Origin: Flaviflexus ciconiae
GTDB lineage: Bacteria > Actinomycetota > Actinomycetes > Actinomycetales > Actinomycetaceae
Direction: 5' to 3'
Assembly (NCBI RefSeq): GCF_003971195.1
Contig: NZ_CP034593.1
Location: 1,736,001-1,800,000, forward strand
DNA: 64,000 nucleotides
Under the pieces are notes generated by a model that saw only the letters and a list, made by a program, of their open reading frames with translations, made no database searches and was not told the origin of the DNA. Position 1 is the first letter of the stretch; each line of letters starts with the position of its first letter. A program made the position numbers and the translations under genes. This document shows positions 26,621 to 35,520 of this stretch, piece by piece.

Positions 26621-27721
26621 TTATCGTCGGACCCGGGCAGAACCGCCCTGGGCCAAGCGAACAACCTCGTCCTTTGTGGCCATGGAAGTGTCACCCGGTG
26701 TGGTCATAGCGAGCGCACCGTGCGCGGCCCCGTAGTTAACCGCCCGCTCGATCCCTTCGCCTTCAAGCAGTCCGTAGATCAGGCCGGAGGCAAACGAATC
26801 TCCGCCACCAACGCGGTCAAAGATCTCCATATCGGGACGGTGAATTGCTTCAACAAACCCGTCTTCCTCAGACCAGGCGACTGCGCCCCAGTCGTTGATG
26901 GAGGCTGACTTGACGCCGCGCATTGTTGTTCCGACTGCCTTGAAGTTAGGGAACTCCTTGATGGCATTCTGGATCATGGCGTGGAAAGAAGAGACTTCAA
27001 GTTCGGTTAGGTTCTCGTCGACGCCCTCGATCTCAAGACCGAGGCAAGCAGTGAAGTCTTCCTCATTACCAATCATGACGTCAATGTAGGGGGCGATAGC
27101 TCGGTTAACTTCCTGAGCCCGCGCTTTTCCTCCGATCGATGACCATAGTGAGGGCCGGTAATTCAGGTCATAAGAGATGATCGTGCCGTGGCGGCGCGCC
27201 GCCTGCACTGCCTCAAGAACGACATCCGCGGTCGTATCGGAGAGCGCCGCAAAGATTCCTCCGGTATGGAACCATCGCGAGCCAAGCTCACCGAAAATAT
27301 GATCCCAGTCGATGTCCCCGGCCTTGAGTTGCGAGGCGGCCGTGTAACCGCGGTCAGAGACACCAACGGCACCTCTCACACCAAAACCACGCTCGGTGAA
27401 GTTCAGGCCATTTCGGCTTGCACGGCCCAGTCCATCATCTTCTCTCCACTTAATGAGGGAAGAGTCTACTCCGCCCTGGAGAATAAAATCTTCGATGAGG
27501 CGACCCACTCCGTTGTCAACGAGGGAGGTCACAATACCGGAACGCTTACGGAAGCAACGGCGCATGCCGCGGGCGACGTTATATTCACCGCCGCCTTCCC
27601 ACACTGTAAAGTTTCGCGTTGTGGTAATCCGGGCATCGCCTGGATCAAGTCGGAGCATTACTTCTCCGAGGGAGAGAATGTCGTACTGGACGCTGTCTTC
27701 GGGTCTCAGTTCAATGGTCAT
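26621..27721 (-). CDS. PfkB-family 2-keto-3-deoxygluconate kinase (first copy)
   Basis: A 366-residue sugar kinase. The N-terminal ILSLGEVMLRLDPG and GGGEYNVARGMRRCF, the central YDLNYRPSLW, and the C-terminal catalytic motif FDRVGGGDSFASGLIYGLL (Asp as base) place it with KDG kinases. It would phosphorylate 2-keto-3-deoxygluconate to KDPG for the aldolase encoded three bases upstream. It is the last gene of the seven-gene minus-strand operon. The exact stereochemistry of the substrate is not readable from sequence. Confidence 0.85.
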   Translation of the reverse strand: MTIELRPEDSVQYDILSLGEVMLRLDPGDARITTTRNFTVWEGGGEYNVARGMRRCFRKRSGIVTSLVDNGVGRLIEDFILQGGVDSSLIKWREDDGLGRASRNGLNFTERGFGVRGAVGVSDRGYTAASQLKAGDIDWDHIFGELGSRWFHTGGIFAALSDTTADVVLEAVQAARRHGTIISYDLNYRPSLWSSIGGKARAQEVNRAIAPYIDVMIGNEEDFTACLGLEIEGVDENLTELEVSSFHAMIQNAIKEFPNFKAVGTTMRGVKSASINDWGAVAWSEEDGFVEAIHRPDMEIFDRVGGGDSFASGLIYGLLEGEGIERAVNYGAAHGALAMTTPGDTSMATKDEVVRLAQGGSARVRR

Positions 27722-27724
27722 GGC

Positions 27725-28360
27725 TTATTCCTTTCTCAGTTCTTGGGCAAGGGAAACCGCCTCACGACAGAGCTCCGTAATCTCGTCGAACTCTTCTGCG
27801 GCAATCTTCTTCTGTGGCACCATCCACGAACCACCGACGGCCAGGATTTGCGGCAATGCAAGATATTCCGCCAGATTTGCAGCTGAGATTCCACCGGTCG
27901 GGATGAATCGGAGACCACCGAATGGGCCACCGTATGCCTTGATTGCCGATGCCCCACCATTTGCCTCAGCGGGGAAGAACTTGAGCGTATCGAGCCCAAG
28001 CTTAATTGCTGCCATCATTTCCGTTGCCGACGTGGTTCCCGGGAAAACTGGGACGCCACGCTGCTGACAGAATTCAACGACCTCGGCGCTAAATCCTGGA
28101 AGGACAATAAATTGTGCCCCTGCCGCCAGTGCTCGCTCAGCCTGCTCAACACTTATAACGGTACCTGCGCCTACAAGCATGTCCTTGTTTTGTGCCATGG
28201 CTTGGATCGCCTCAGCAGCAGCTTCCGTGCGGAACGTAACTTCCGCGATGGGAAGCCCTCCCCTCACCATCGCATCTGCTAGCCCCGGCGCGTGCCGAGC
28301 GTCATCGATGACAACGACCGGGACGAGCCCCACACGTTCAAATTCTTCTTCAATCGACAT
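27725..28360 (-). CDS. eda: KDPG/KHG aldolase (first copy)
   Basis: A 211-residue class I aldolase that splits 2-keto-3-deoxy-6-phosphogluconate into pyruvate and glyceraldehyde 3-phosphate. It has GLPIAEVTFRTEAAAEAI (catalytic Glu), VGAGTVISVEQAE, the Schiff-base lysine in DTLKFFPAEANGG and FIPTGGISAANLAEYLAL. Three bases separate it from the first KDG kinase, and 59 bases from the second kinase upstream. The pair resembles those in hexuronate or gluconate pathways. Confidence 0.92.
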   Translation of the reverse strand: MSIEEEFERVGLVPVVVIDDARHAPGLADAMVRGGLPIAEVTFRTEAAAEAIQAMAQNKDMLVGAGTVISVEQAERALAAGAQFIVLPGFSAEVVEFCQQRGVPVFPGTTSATEMMAAIKLGLDTLKFFPAEANGGASAIKAYGGPFGGLRFIPTGGISAANLAEYLALPQILAVGGSWMVPQKKIAAEEFDEITELCREAVSLAQELRKE

Positions 28361-28419
28361 TCTATGTACCTCATTTGCTCTGACATACTTCGTACTTGTC
28401 CCGTGACAGGCCTCCGGCT

Positions 28420-29373
28420 TTATCGCACAACGCTCCCGTTCACGGGAACTCCGTCTTGAGCCTCCAGGACGGCCAGCTGGTCGCGGGTCGGGAGACCTTC
28501 CCAGTCACCTTCAGATCCGACGATGATCCTGCCGAGAAGGTGCGCACGCGTCAGTCGCTCCATCGCTCCAAGCCCGTCGAGCACTCCCGAAAGATAACCG
28601 GAAACAAATGCGTCACCTGCTCCGATCGGATCTACTGCCCTAACAAGCCGGTTGGGGCACTCCACCATGCCTTCAGCACTAAGTACCCGCGCAAGGTCGG
28701 ATTCCTTCCAAACAATTTCGCGCGCCCCGCTGGCCAAGACTGCCGACATTGCTTCTAGCGGGTCGTGCTGACCCGTGACTATCGCAAGTTCACCGGTTCC
28801 ACCAATGACGATGTCGGCAAGCGAAGCTAACTCCGTGAGGACAGGAGCGGCTTCATCCCTACCCCAAAGTCTGCCCCGGAAGTTGACGTCGAAAGCCACC
28901 GTGATGCCAGCTTCGCGAGCAGCGTCCACCGCGAAGCGAATCGACTCTGCAGCAGCTTTACCGAGCGCGGGTGTTATCCCTGTGACGTGGAGGATTCGAG
29001 GACCTTTGGCAATTGCTCCGCTGATCTGTTCCTGTGAAATGATCCGTCCAGCAGATCCCGAGCGATGATAGTCAACACTCTTTGTTTCTGGGCCGATAAC
29101 TCGAGAAACGAGTAGGCCTGTCGGTTCGGGCCTCTTGACCACGTGACTGACATCCACACCCTCGCCGCGGAGAGTCTTAATAATTCCCTGTCCGAAAGTG
29201 TCGTTCCCGACGCTACCCACCCAGGCAACGGCATGTTCGAGCCGTGCAAGCCCAATTGCCACGTTCCCTTCGGCCCCGGCTAGAGACGGGGTCACGGTTG
29301 TCCCGACCCCGAACTGGCCAGAGAATCGAAGTGTGCCCATGACTTCACCGATAGTCACAACATCCGGTTTCAT
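28420..29373 (-). CDS. PfkB-family sugar-acid kinase (second copy)
   Basis: A 317-residue kinase with VVTIGEVMGTLRFSGQFGVG, AGAEGNVAIGLARLEHAVAW and the catalytic motif VDPIGAGDAFVSGYLSGVLD. It is clearly diverged from the other kinase of the operon, so it is unlikely to be a recent duplication. It probably phosphorylates a related 2-keto-3-deoxy acid such as KDGal or KDG. An 87-base gap separates it from the second aldolase. Confidence 0.82.
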   Translation of the reverse strand: MKPDVVTIGEVMGTLRFSGQFGVGTTVTPSLAGAEGNVAIGLARLEHAVAWVGSVGNDTFGQGIIKTLRGEGVDVSHVVKRPEPTGLLVSRVIGPETKSVDYHRSGSAGRIISQEQISGAIAKGPRILHVTGITPALGKAAAESIRFAVDAAREAGITVAFDVNFRGRLWGRDEAAPVLTELASLADIVIGGTGELAIVTGQHDPLEAMSAVLASGAREIVWKESDLARVLSAEGMVECPNRLVRAVDPIGAGDAFVSGYLSGVLDGLGAMERLTRAHLLGRIIVGSEGDWEGLPTRDQLAVLEAQDGVPVNGSVVR

Positions 29374-29460
29374 TGCTTTCCTCTGCTGCTGGGCATGATG
29401 CGGGAGGCGCCAAAAGCCGACACCCTCGATGATCGAGAATGCATCATGCTTGATTGTTTA

Positions 29461-30078
29461 TTACCGCGTAAAGGCGGCTACGCCGCGGGCCCAAGAATCA
29501 ACGAAAGCTTTCGCCTTCTGGGTGAGTCCAGTCCAGTCCCCTGCTCGCACCGCATCTTCACTAACCAACGAGGAGCCCACTCCCACACCGAGGCATCCGA
29601 GTGCCGCGTAAGCCTCCGCTTCCGCTACCCCAACTCCTCCTGTGGGGACGAGTGGAACATCGGGCATTGGGTCCTTGACCGCCTTAATGTATGAGGGGCC
29701 ACCCACGGTGCCAACGGGAAACACCTTGACGCCCGCAACAGCGGGATGTCGGTAGGCTGTCTCAATTTCTGTGGGGCTGAGAGCACCAGGATAGGCAACT
29801 ATTGATGCTTGCTCCGCCACGTCCAAGACGTCATGGTCAATAGTCGGGGTAACGAAAAACCTCGCCCCAGCATCCCTGGCAGCTTCAGCACCGGCATGGT
29901 CGCGGACAGTACCCGCACCAACCGTGATTAGCTCGCTGCCTGACCAGCGTCGGATCAGGTCCAGGGAGCCCGGCGTGGGAAGAGTGACCTCAATTTGATC
30001 AACGCCTCCCTCGGCCATTGCTTCCATGAGCTCATCGGGCGGTGCTATATCTCGAAGCCGAATAATTGCAATAATCAT
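29461..30078 (-). CDS. KDPG/KDPGal-type aldolase (second copy)
   Basis: A 205-residue aldolase of the Eda/DgoA family. It shows GVDQIEVTLPTPGSLDLI (catalytic Glu), TVGAGTVRDHAGAEAARDAG, the Schiff-base Lys in GVKVFPVGTVGGPSYIK and LVPTGGVGVAEAEAYAALGC. It is closer in look to 2-dehydro-3-deoxy-6-phosphogalactonate aldolases than to the other copy, but that call is by eye. The ATG overlaps the tctA stop by four bases. Confidence 0.85.
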   Translation of the reverse strand: MIIAIIRLRDIAPPDELMEAMAEGGVDQIEVTLPTPGSLDLIRRWSGSELITVGAGTVRDHAGAEAARDAGARFFVTPTIDHDVLDVAEQASIVAYPGALSPTEIETAYRHPAVAGVKVFPVGTVGGPSYIKAVKDPMPDVPLVPTGGVGVAEAEAYAALGCLGVGVGSSLVSEDAVRAGDWTGLTQKAKAFVDSWARGVAAFTR

Positions 30079-31823
30079 CGCTCTGTCCCTTCCGAACCTT
30101 CATCCTTCCGAGCATCTCCCGGGGCATCCGACCTAGCATCGTTTACACCATCAGCGCCATTTTCAAGAGATTCCGAGTTTGTCGACGGACCAGAATCTGC
30201 ATCATTCACGAAGCCCGAAGCTCGTTCCTGTGCTGTCCTATCATCCTGCTCAGCATGGGCGTCAGCCTGCTTGTCCTCATCAGTATTGGCCGCAGCGACA
30301 CTAACCGTTTCCTCTTCCGTTACATCGCTTCCACGACGCTTGGAAATAAGGGTCGAGATGACGGGGAAGAGAAGCAGAAGCAGCGTGAGAACGATAAGGA
30401 CTGCCGAAATTGGGCGGGTGAAGAACTGGGTTATATCCCAGTCGGTCTTGATAACCGACGACATGAAGTTGCTCTCCACGATCGGGCCCAGCACGATGCC
30501 AAGAACAACGGGCGCAAGTGGTATCCCAAATCGCTCAAAGAGGACACCTAAGACACCGAACACGAGGACAATGATGATCTCGAGATATCCGTTGTTAATG
30601 GCGTAGGCACCAACAACGGAGACGGCGACAATCATCGCCATGAGAACTGGCCTTGGGATTCGCAGGATCGAGGTAGCTCCCCGGATAAGGAGGAAGCCAA
30701 AGGGCAGGAGCAGAATATTCGCGATGATGAAAACAAGGTAAATCGAGAACAGAGTCGAGGTATCACCCGTGAATAGCATGGGGCCAGGCTCGACACCCTT
30801 GATGACGAGAACACCAATAAGAATTGCAGTAATGGTGTCACCCGGAATACCAAAGGCGAGTGTCGGAATAAATGCTGAGCCGAGGGCAGCATTGTTCGCC
30901 GATGCAGCACCAGCAATTGGCTCAAGCGATCCCTTGCCGTACTCGTTACGCTTCTTCGAGGTGGACTTCGATACCGCATAGGAAATCCAGGCGGCGATAT
31001 CTGCGCCGGCTCCCGGGAGAACACCAACGGACGCTCCGACCGCCGACCCTTGAGCAACCTTGCCCTTGTTACGGCCTATTTCACGGAACGATTCCCGCAC
31101 CATCCCCTTGGTCTTCACGCGGGGGAGCTTGCGGATTTTCTCTGTCGGTGTCGTCACATTGCGAAGAACCTCGGACAGACCAAAGAGACCGATCATCGCG
31201 GGAATGAAGTCGATCCCACGGTAGAGCTCATCTACGCCGAACGTGAAGCGCGGCTGACCGAGAGTAACATCCAGCCCCACGGTAGAAATCAAGAGTCCGA
31301 ACAGCAGAGCAAGCGCGCCCTTGACCTGCGTCCCTCGCGAGATGATCACGGCAGCAGTCAAACCAAGAACAGCGACCCAGAAGTACTCGAACGACGAGAA
31401 GTTCATAGCGAACCGACCGAGTGCCTGCGCAAGGAAGATCAGGATGATGGAGCCCACAAGGCCACCGATTGAAGAGGCGATGAGCGAGACACCGAGAGCA
31501 ATTGCTCCCTTGCCCTTCTGAGTCAGAGCATAGGCATCTTCCACATAGGCTGCCGACGACGGTGTACCCGGCATACGCAACAATGCCCCAGGAATATCGC
31601 CAGCGAAGATTGCCATGGCAGACATCGAAATAATCGCACCGATGGCGGGAACCGGGTCAAGGAAGAACGTAAACGGAATAAGGAGCGCAGCACCCAATGT
31701 TGCTGTCAGGCCAGGGATGGCTCCGATAACGAGACCGAACGCTCCTGCCAAGGCGACCACGATAATATTCATCGGGTCGGAGAATACGAGCTCGAAAGCT
31801 CCGAGAATGCTTTCACCCATCAT
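30075..31823 (-). CDS. Tripartite tricarboxylate transporter, large permease TctA
   Basis: Large membrane subunit of a TctABC uptake system, about 12 spans. Family motifs are GAIPGLTATLGAALLIPFTF, AIFAGDIPGALLRMPGTPSS and GAGADIAAWISYAVSKSTSK, with a matching second half (AFGIPGDTITAILIGVLVIK). I start at ATG 31823, one base after the tctB stop, rather than at the in-frame ATG 21 bases earlier. After the last span (about residue 495) there is an acidic, low-complexity tail of about 80 residues (Asp, Glu, Ala, Ser), which typical TctA proteins lack. Confidence 0.92.
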   Translation of the reverse strand: MMGESILGAFELVFSDPMNIIVVALAGAFGLVIGAIPGLTATLGAALLIPFTFFLDPVPAIGAIISMSAMAIFAGDIPGALLRMPGTPSSAAYVEDAYALTQKGKGAIALGVSLIASSIGGLVGSIILIFLAQALGRFAMNFSSFEYFWVAVLGLTAAVIISRGTQVKGALALLFGLLISTVGLDVTLGQPRFTFGVDELYRGIDFIPAMIGLFGLSEVLRNVTTPTEKIRKLPRVKTKGMVRESFREIGRNKGKVAQGSAVGASVGVLPGAGADIAAWISYAVSKSTSKKRNEYGKGSLEPIAGAASANNAALGSAFIPTLAFGIPGDTITAILIGVLVIKGVEPGPMLFTGDTSTLFSIYLVFIIANILLLPFGFLLIRGATSILRIPRPVLMAMIVAVSVVGAYAINNGYLEIIIVLVFGVLGVLFERFGIPLAPVVLGIVLGPIVESNFMSSVIKTDWDITQFFTRPISAVLIVLTLLLLLFPVISTLISKRRGSDVTEEETVSVAAANTDEDKQADAHAEQDDRTAQERASGFVNDADSGPSTNSESLENGADGVNDARSDAPGDARKDEGSEGTER

Positions 31824-31824
31824 G

Positions 31825-32403
31825 TTAGAACCCCAGAATTCCATTGGGGAGCTGAACGAGCAGCCCCTTCTCGAATACGAGGTACAGGACGATTGTGAAG
31901 GCCGCCGAGTAAATTGCAGCCATCAACACCTTCTCCCGCAGGACAACCATGATCGCGAATAGAACAGCGAACAGGGTGATGATGAAACCGAGAGTATCGG
32001 CCAGGAAAATATAGGCGAGAATGCCTGCGACAACCACCAGGCCATTGAAAAGAAGGCGCCCAGGAGACTCTGCAACGAGCGCGTATGCGCCGCCCTCTCC
32101 CCCTGTCTGGACTTCGTGGCTCTGCTCGTATTCCTCTGCGGATAGAACCTCGACATCCGCGTCATCTGCTGCGGGAGCCTTGCCGCGTACACCTTGGAAG
32201 AGGAGGACTGCACCGAAGATGATGAGGAGCCAACCAATAAGCGTCGGGAAAAGTCCAGGCCCCATTTGGCCAGTGTTCAGTAGCTTCATGCCGGAGGCAT
32301 AAATGATAATCGCGATCCCGCCGACAATAACGATGGCGGCGAGGACGATATCCGGAATGGATCTCTGTCTCTCTAAAGTTGAATTGTTCTCTGGCGTGGT
32401 CAT
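31825..32403 (-). CDS. Tripartite tricarboxylate transporter, small permease TctB
   Basis: A 192-residue protein with about four spans (IVLAAIVIVGGIAIIIYASG, LFPTLIGWLLIIFGAVLLFQ, and two near the C-terminus). It has the TctB pattern of a GPGLFP motif after the first span. A charged loop of about 45 residues lies between spans 2 and 3. It sits directly before tctA. Confidence 0.9.
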   Translation of the reverse strand: MTTPENNSTLERQRSIPDIVLAAIVIVGGIAIIIYASGMKLLNTGQMGPGLFPTLIGWLLIIFGAVLLFQGVRGKAPAADDADVEVLSAEEYEQSHEVQTGGEGGAYALVAESPGRLLFNGLVVVAGILAYIFLADTLGFIITLFAVLFAIMVVLREKVLMAAIYSAAFTIVLYLVFEKGLLVQLPNGILGF

Positions 32404-32436
32404 CTGCGTCCTTGCCTTCTCACACGGTCTTTTAAT

Positions 32437-32474
32437 GATGGTGCGGTACCGGCAAACGCGGGTACCGCACCATC
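32437..32474 (-). promoter_or_regulatory. Intercistronic hairpin between tctC and tctB
   Basis: A perfect 14-base-pair stem (32437-32450 with 32461-32474, ten-base loop) begins 20 bases after the tctC stop. There is no U tract on the minus strand. It may protect the tctC message or cut read-through, so that more binding protein than permease is made. Confidence 0.6.
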
Positions 32475-32493
32475 TTTGTTTCGTTAGCGTTGG

Positions 32494-33537
32494 CTACTCG
32501 GTCAGTCCAGCTTCGGACATGACAGTCCCCATGGACTCGTCGTAGTCGGCCATGAACTGCGTAAACTCCTCGGTATCGCGGTAGACAATCGAGAATGCAG
32601 CTGCGGACATGGTCTCCTTGAAGGCGTCACCTTCGACGATGCCTGAAATGTAGCAATCAAGCTCTTCGACAATATTCTCGTCGGTGCCGGTCGGGACGAC
32701 AATGCCACGCCAGGTACCACCGATGTAGTCGTTGCCGGTCGAGCTGAGAAGCGGAACGTCCGGGTAAGCAGAGTCCGGCTCTTCACCCATAATGGCGAGC
32801 GTACGAACTTCGCCGGCATCGATCATCGTGCGAACCTCACCGATCGAGGAGGTCACGATGAAGTCAACACCACCCGATACGAGCTCCTGAAGTGCAGGAG
32901 CTGCACCATCAGAGGGAACCCATGTCACGGCATCAATCGGAATATCGTCACCCATCAGCATGCCAAGCATGGCAAGGTGCCCAATACCGCCCTGGGCCGT
33001 ACCCGAGGAGGTCAGTTCGCCTGGGTTCTCCTCAATGTAGGCAAGGAGATCCTCGATCGTCTCAAACTCCGAGTCAGCCGCGACGGTAACAGCAGCCTGG
33101 TCTGCATTGACCTGGGAAACTGCCTGCAGGTCTTCAGCTGACAGATCTGTCAGACCCTGCCAGTGCATCATGCCGATCTCAGCCGTTACGAGACCCATCG
33201 ACGAGCCATCATTCGGGGCATCCGCCATGGCCGAGTGGCCAATGACGCCGCCACCACCAGTGCGATTAACAACGTTGACCTGGACACCGAGGTCATCCGA
33301 GAGCTCAGCGGCAAGCGATCGTGCCACCTGGTCGGTACCACCACCGGCCGACCACGGAACGATTAGTTCAACCGGACCGCTCGGGTAATCGGGCGCGACG
33401 TTACACACATCGTCAGTGTCCCCACCGTTTCCGTTGCCCTCTGCACCCTCATCCGAATCATTCGAGCAAGCGGCGAGAGTCATCGAAAGTGCGACAAGCG
33501 ACACAACTCCCATGTTCCTAAGTTTTGAAATTTGCAT
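32494..33537 (-). CDS. TctC-family solute-binding lipoprotein
   Basis: A 347-residue binding protein. The lipoprotein signal peptide ends in the lipobox LAAC (MTLAACSNDSDEG) and is followed by a Gly/Asn-rich spacer. The Bug/TctC fold is shown by YPSGPVELIVPWSAGGGTDQ, VVNRTGGGGVIGHSAMADAP and the central GTAQGGIGHLAMLGMLMGDD. It delivers the substrate to TctAB at the membrane. The neighbouring kinases and aldolases suggest a sugar acid. It is the first gene of the operon and is transcribed away from the LysR gene. Confidence 0.92.
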   Translation of the reverse strand: MQISKLRNMGVVSLVALSMTLAACSNDSDEGAEGNGNGGDTDDVCNVAPDYPSGPVELIVPWSAGGGTDQVARSLAAELSDDLGVQVNVVNRTGGGGVIGHSAMADAPNDGSSMGLVTAEIGMMHWQGLTDLSAEDLQAVSQVNADQAAVTVAADSEFETIEDLLAYIEENPGELTSSGTAQGGIGHLAMLGMLMGDDIPIDAVTWVPSDGAAPALQELVSGGVDFIVTSSIGEVRTMIDAGEVRTLAIMGEEPDSAYPDVPLLSSTGNDYIGGTWRGIVVPTGTDENIVEELDCYISGIVEGDAFKETMSAAAFSIVYRDTEEFTQFMADYDESMGTVMSEAGLTE

Positions 33538-33640
33538 AGTTCAACCCTTCCAATACACATCCTTGTGAACCGTTGACCCTAAGCCTGGCATAGGTTCTTC
33601 AGGAATTTAAGTCAAAATCTGTGCAAATCCTGCATACGCA

Positions 33641-33659
33641 TTATTTGATTTCGCAATAA
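33641..33659. promoter_or_regulatory. Dyad in the tctC-lysR divergent region, candidate LysR operator
   Basis: TTATTTGATTTCGCAATAA has arms TTATT and AATAA and contains T-N11-A, the usual LysR-type recognition form. It lies about 28 bases before the lysR ATG and about 105 bases before tctC. No other strong dyad is seen in the 149-base gap. Confidence 0.5.
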
Positions 33660-33686
33660 CGTTGTAAACTCCATGTGAACTGAGAC

Positions 33687-34643
33687 ATGGGGGTAGGGAT
33701 GGCAGCGATTGATAGAATTGACTGGCTCGAGACATTTATCGCGGTTTCAGACTTTCAATCATTCTCCCGTGCCGCGCACTCCCTGCATTGCAGTCAGTCC
33801 CGGGTAAGCGTCCATATTGCAGAGCTTGAAAAGGCCGTGAGACATAAGCTCGTTAACAGGTCATGCAACCCCATCGAGCTGACGGAAGCAGGCATTGTTT
33901 TTCTCGATCACGCTCGCCGTGCCATCAAGAATCTCAATGAGGCGATCGACGAGATGGATCAGCTCAATCTCGAGGTGCGAGGCCACTTCACCATCGGCAC
34001 AGTCCCCTCCATTTCGGCAATGTTCCTTCCCCAGGTATTGCGGGCATTGAAAGACAAATATCCTCGGATCCGAGTCGACATCACTGAGCGCACAACCGAC
34101 GTTCTCTTGGACAACCTCCTCGATGGCGTTGTCGACCTTGCTATTCGCGTTGACAGTGCAACGACCAGCACAGAAAGTAGTTCAATTGAACCCCTCTGGG
34201 GCGAGCCAATACTCGCGGTCTTCCCCAAGGACCACCCTCTCGCGGCGACGAAGGGAAGCATTCATCCGGACGAACTCAACCAGTTTGAAGTCGGCACAAC
34301 CGGTGCCCCCGGGATAGGTATCGACCGCGATATGAGAAGTCGGTTCGACATGTGGGGAGTCTCGGGACCGCGCTCCAATTATTTCACCGAGCAACCCCAG
34401 ACACTATTCAACATGGCGAAGGCGGGGATCCTCATCCCCATCATTAATCTCCTGGCCTACGAATCATGCGATCACCGCGGTCTTACCTATCGCGTTATCA
34501 ATGACGAGCTAGCGGCACGCCGGGTCTTCCTCCAATGGAATCCCGCACGTCCCTTCAATGCCGCCATGCAGGCATTTATCGACATTGTTTACGAGACCCA
34601 ATTACCCGACGGAACCGTTCCAATCACCCACTCCGATCTATAG
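33687..34643 (+). CDS. LysR-family transcriptional regulator
   Basis: A 318-residue regulator. The N-terminal helix-turn-helix is WLETFIAVSDFQSFSRAAHS with CSQSRVSVHIAELEKAVRHK, then the linker helix. The C-terminal effector domain begins GHFTIGTVPSISAMFLPQVL. Divergent placement from the tctCBA/eda/kdg operon makes it the likely regulator of that operon, responding to a sugar acid or pathway intermediate. ATG at 33687 or 33699 could be the start; neither has a good ribosome site. Confidence 0.92.
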   Translation: MGVGMAAIDRIDWLETFIAVSDFQSFSRAAHSLHCSQSRVSVHIAELEKAVRHKLVNRSCNPIELTEAGIVFLDHARRAIKNLNEAIDEMDQLNLEVRGHFTIGTVPSISAMFLPQVLRALKDKYPRIRVDITERTTDVLLDNLLDGVVDLAIRVDSATTSTESSSIEPLWGEPILAVFPKDHPLAATKGSIHPDELNQFEVGTTGAPGIGIDRDMRSRFDMWGVSGPRSNYFTEQPQTLFNMAKAGILIPIINLLAYESCDHRGLTYRVINDELAARRVFLQWNPARPFNAAMQAFIDIVYETQLPDGTVPITHSDL

Positions 34644-34665
34644 AAGATGCACCAATGCAAAGCAA

Positions 34666-34690
34666 TGCGCCCCTCACGTTGAGGGGCGCA
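34666..34690 (+). terminator. Terminator-like hairpin after lysR
   Basis: A perfect 11-base-pair stem TGCGCCCCTCA/TGAGGGGCGCA with a three-base loop, 22 bases after the lysR stop. The trailing sequence (CAGCTTGAAT) has no clear U run. Confidence 0.65.
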
Positions 34691-34709
34691 CAGCTTGAAT
34701 ATTGATTAG

Positions 34710-34729
34710 CCGACTATCGCGATAGTCGG
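34710..34729. repeat. Perfect 20-base palindrome after rpiB-like gene
   Basis: CCGACTATCGCGATAGTCGG is self-complementary over all 20 bases. It lies seven bases past the stop of the minus-strand isomerase gene. It could end that transcript or be a protein site. Confidence 0.6.
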
Positions 34730-34736
34730 TCGAAGA

Positions 34737-35192
34737 TTAGTCCTCTTCGTAGGAGCAGATGGCGTCAACCTTCTTAGCGGAGTTCGAGGTCTCGTCGAAC
34801 TCGTAGTTGAGGAACTCCTTGGCCAGGCGGCGTGCGAGCTCCTTACCGATGACGCGCTCACCGAGGCACAGGACCTGTGCGTTGTTCGACAGCACGAGAC
34901 GCTCAACGGAGAACGAGTCGTGTGCGGTCGAGGCACGAATACCCTTGACCTTGTTCGCTGCGATCGCAACGCCCATGCCCGTCCCGCAAACGAAGATGCC
35001 GCGGTCGGCCTTGCCTTCAGCAATCATGCGTGCCGCGTCGACTGCGACGTGCGGGTAGTCGATGTCCTCACCCTGCTTGACGCCGGCGTCGATGACTTCG
35101 TCGACCCGGGGATCTGCCTCGAGGTCGGCCTTGATTGCATCCTTATAATTCACACCGGCAATGTCACCGGCGACTACAACGCGAAAACCCAT
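34737..35192 (-). CDS. RpiB/LacA/LacB-family sugar-phosphate isomerase
   Basis: A 151-residue aldose-ketose isomerase. It has VAGDIAGVNYKDAIKADL, the active-site Cys in IFVCGTGMGVAIAANKVKGI and the region STAHDSFSVERLVLSNNAQV. AAGGAAG before the ATG supports the start. The family includes ribose-5-phosphate isomerase B, galactose-6-phosphate isomerase subunits and tetrulose-phosphate (erythritol pathway) isomerases. The C-terminus (YEFDETSNSAKKVDAI) seems nearer the last group, but this is a judgement by eye. It stands alone between two other units. Confidence 0.85.
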   Translation of the reverse strand: MGFRVVVAGDIAGVNYKDAIKADLEADPRVDEVIDAGVKQGEDIDYPHVAVDAARMIAEGKADRGIFVCGTGMGVAIAANKVKGIRASTAHDSFSVERLVLSNNAQVLCLGERVIGKELARRLAKEFLNYEFDETSNSAKKVDAICSYEED

Positions 35193-35520
35193 GGTGTCTT
35201 CCTTTCAGATCAACTGCGACAGCTTGAACGCATGGCACACGGGTACCCGACGCGGAAGTCTTTCCGCGATATCAGGTCCGCCTGCAAGCAACGTTTTCCG
35301 TCCTCTTGGCCGCCCGGCGATCCACGTTCGCGAACCCCCGGGTTGCTAGTTCCCAGGTTACCGCCTTTACCCCGTCGCAGGTCCAGAGCTATCCGCAAAA
35401 CCCGCTTAAAGCTGAAGAACCGTGGCCCCACACGGGATAACGTGCAGGGCCACGAGCACGTGAAGGGGATCCGCTCAGGAGAAGTAGCGAGATTCCCGCT
35501 TCGGGGTGCGGATAGATGCT
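35193..35520. other. Intergenic, no gene; hairpin after ppdK
   Basis: No supported ORF. An 8-base-pair stem (35421-35428 with 35447-35454) about 70 bases past the ppdK stop may help end that transcript; its loop is long (18 bases). The part next to 35192 holds the promoter and ribosome site of the isomerase gene. Confidence 0.5.
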
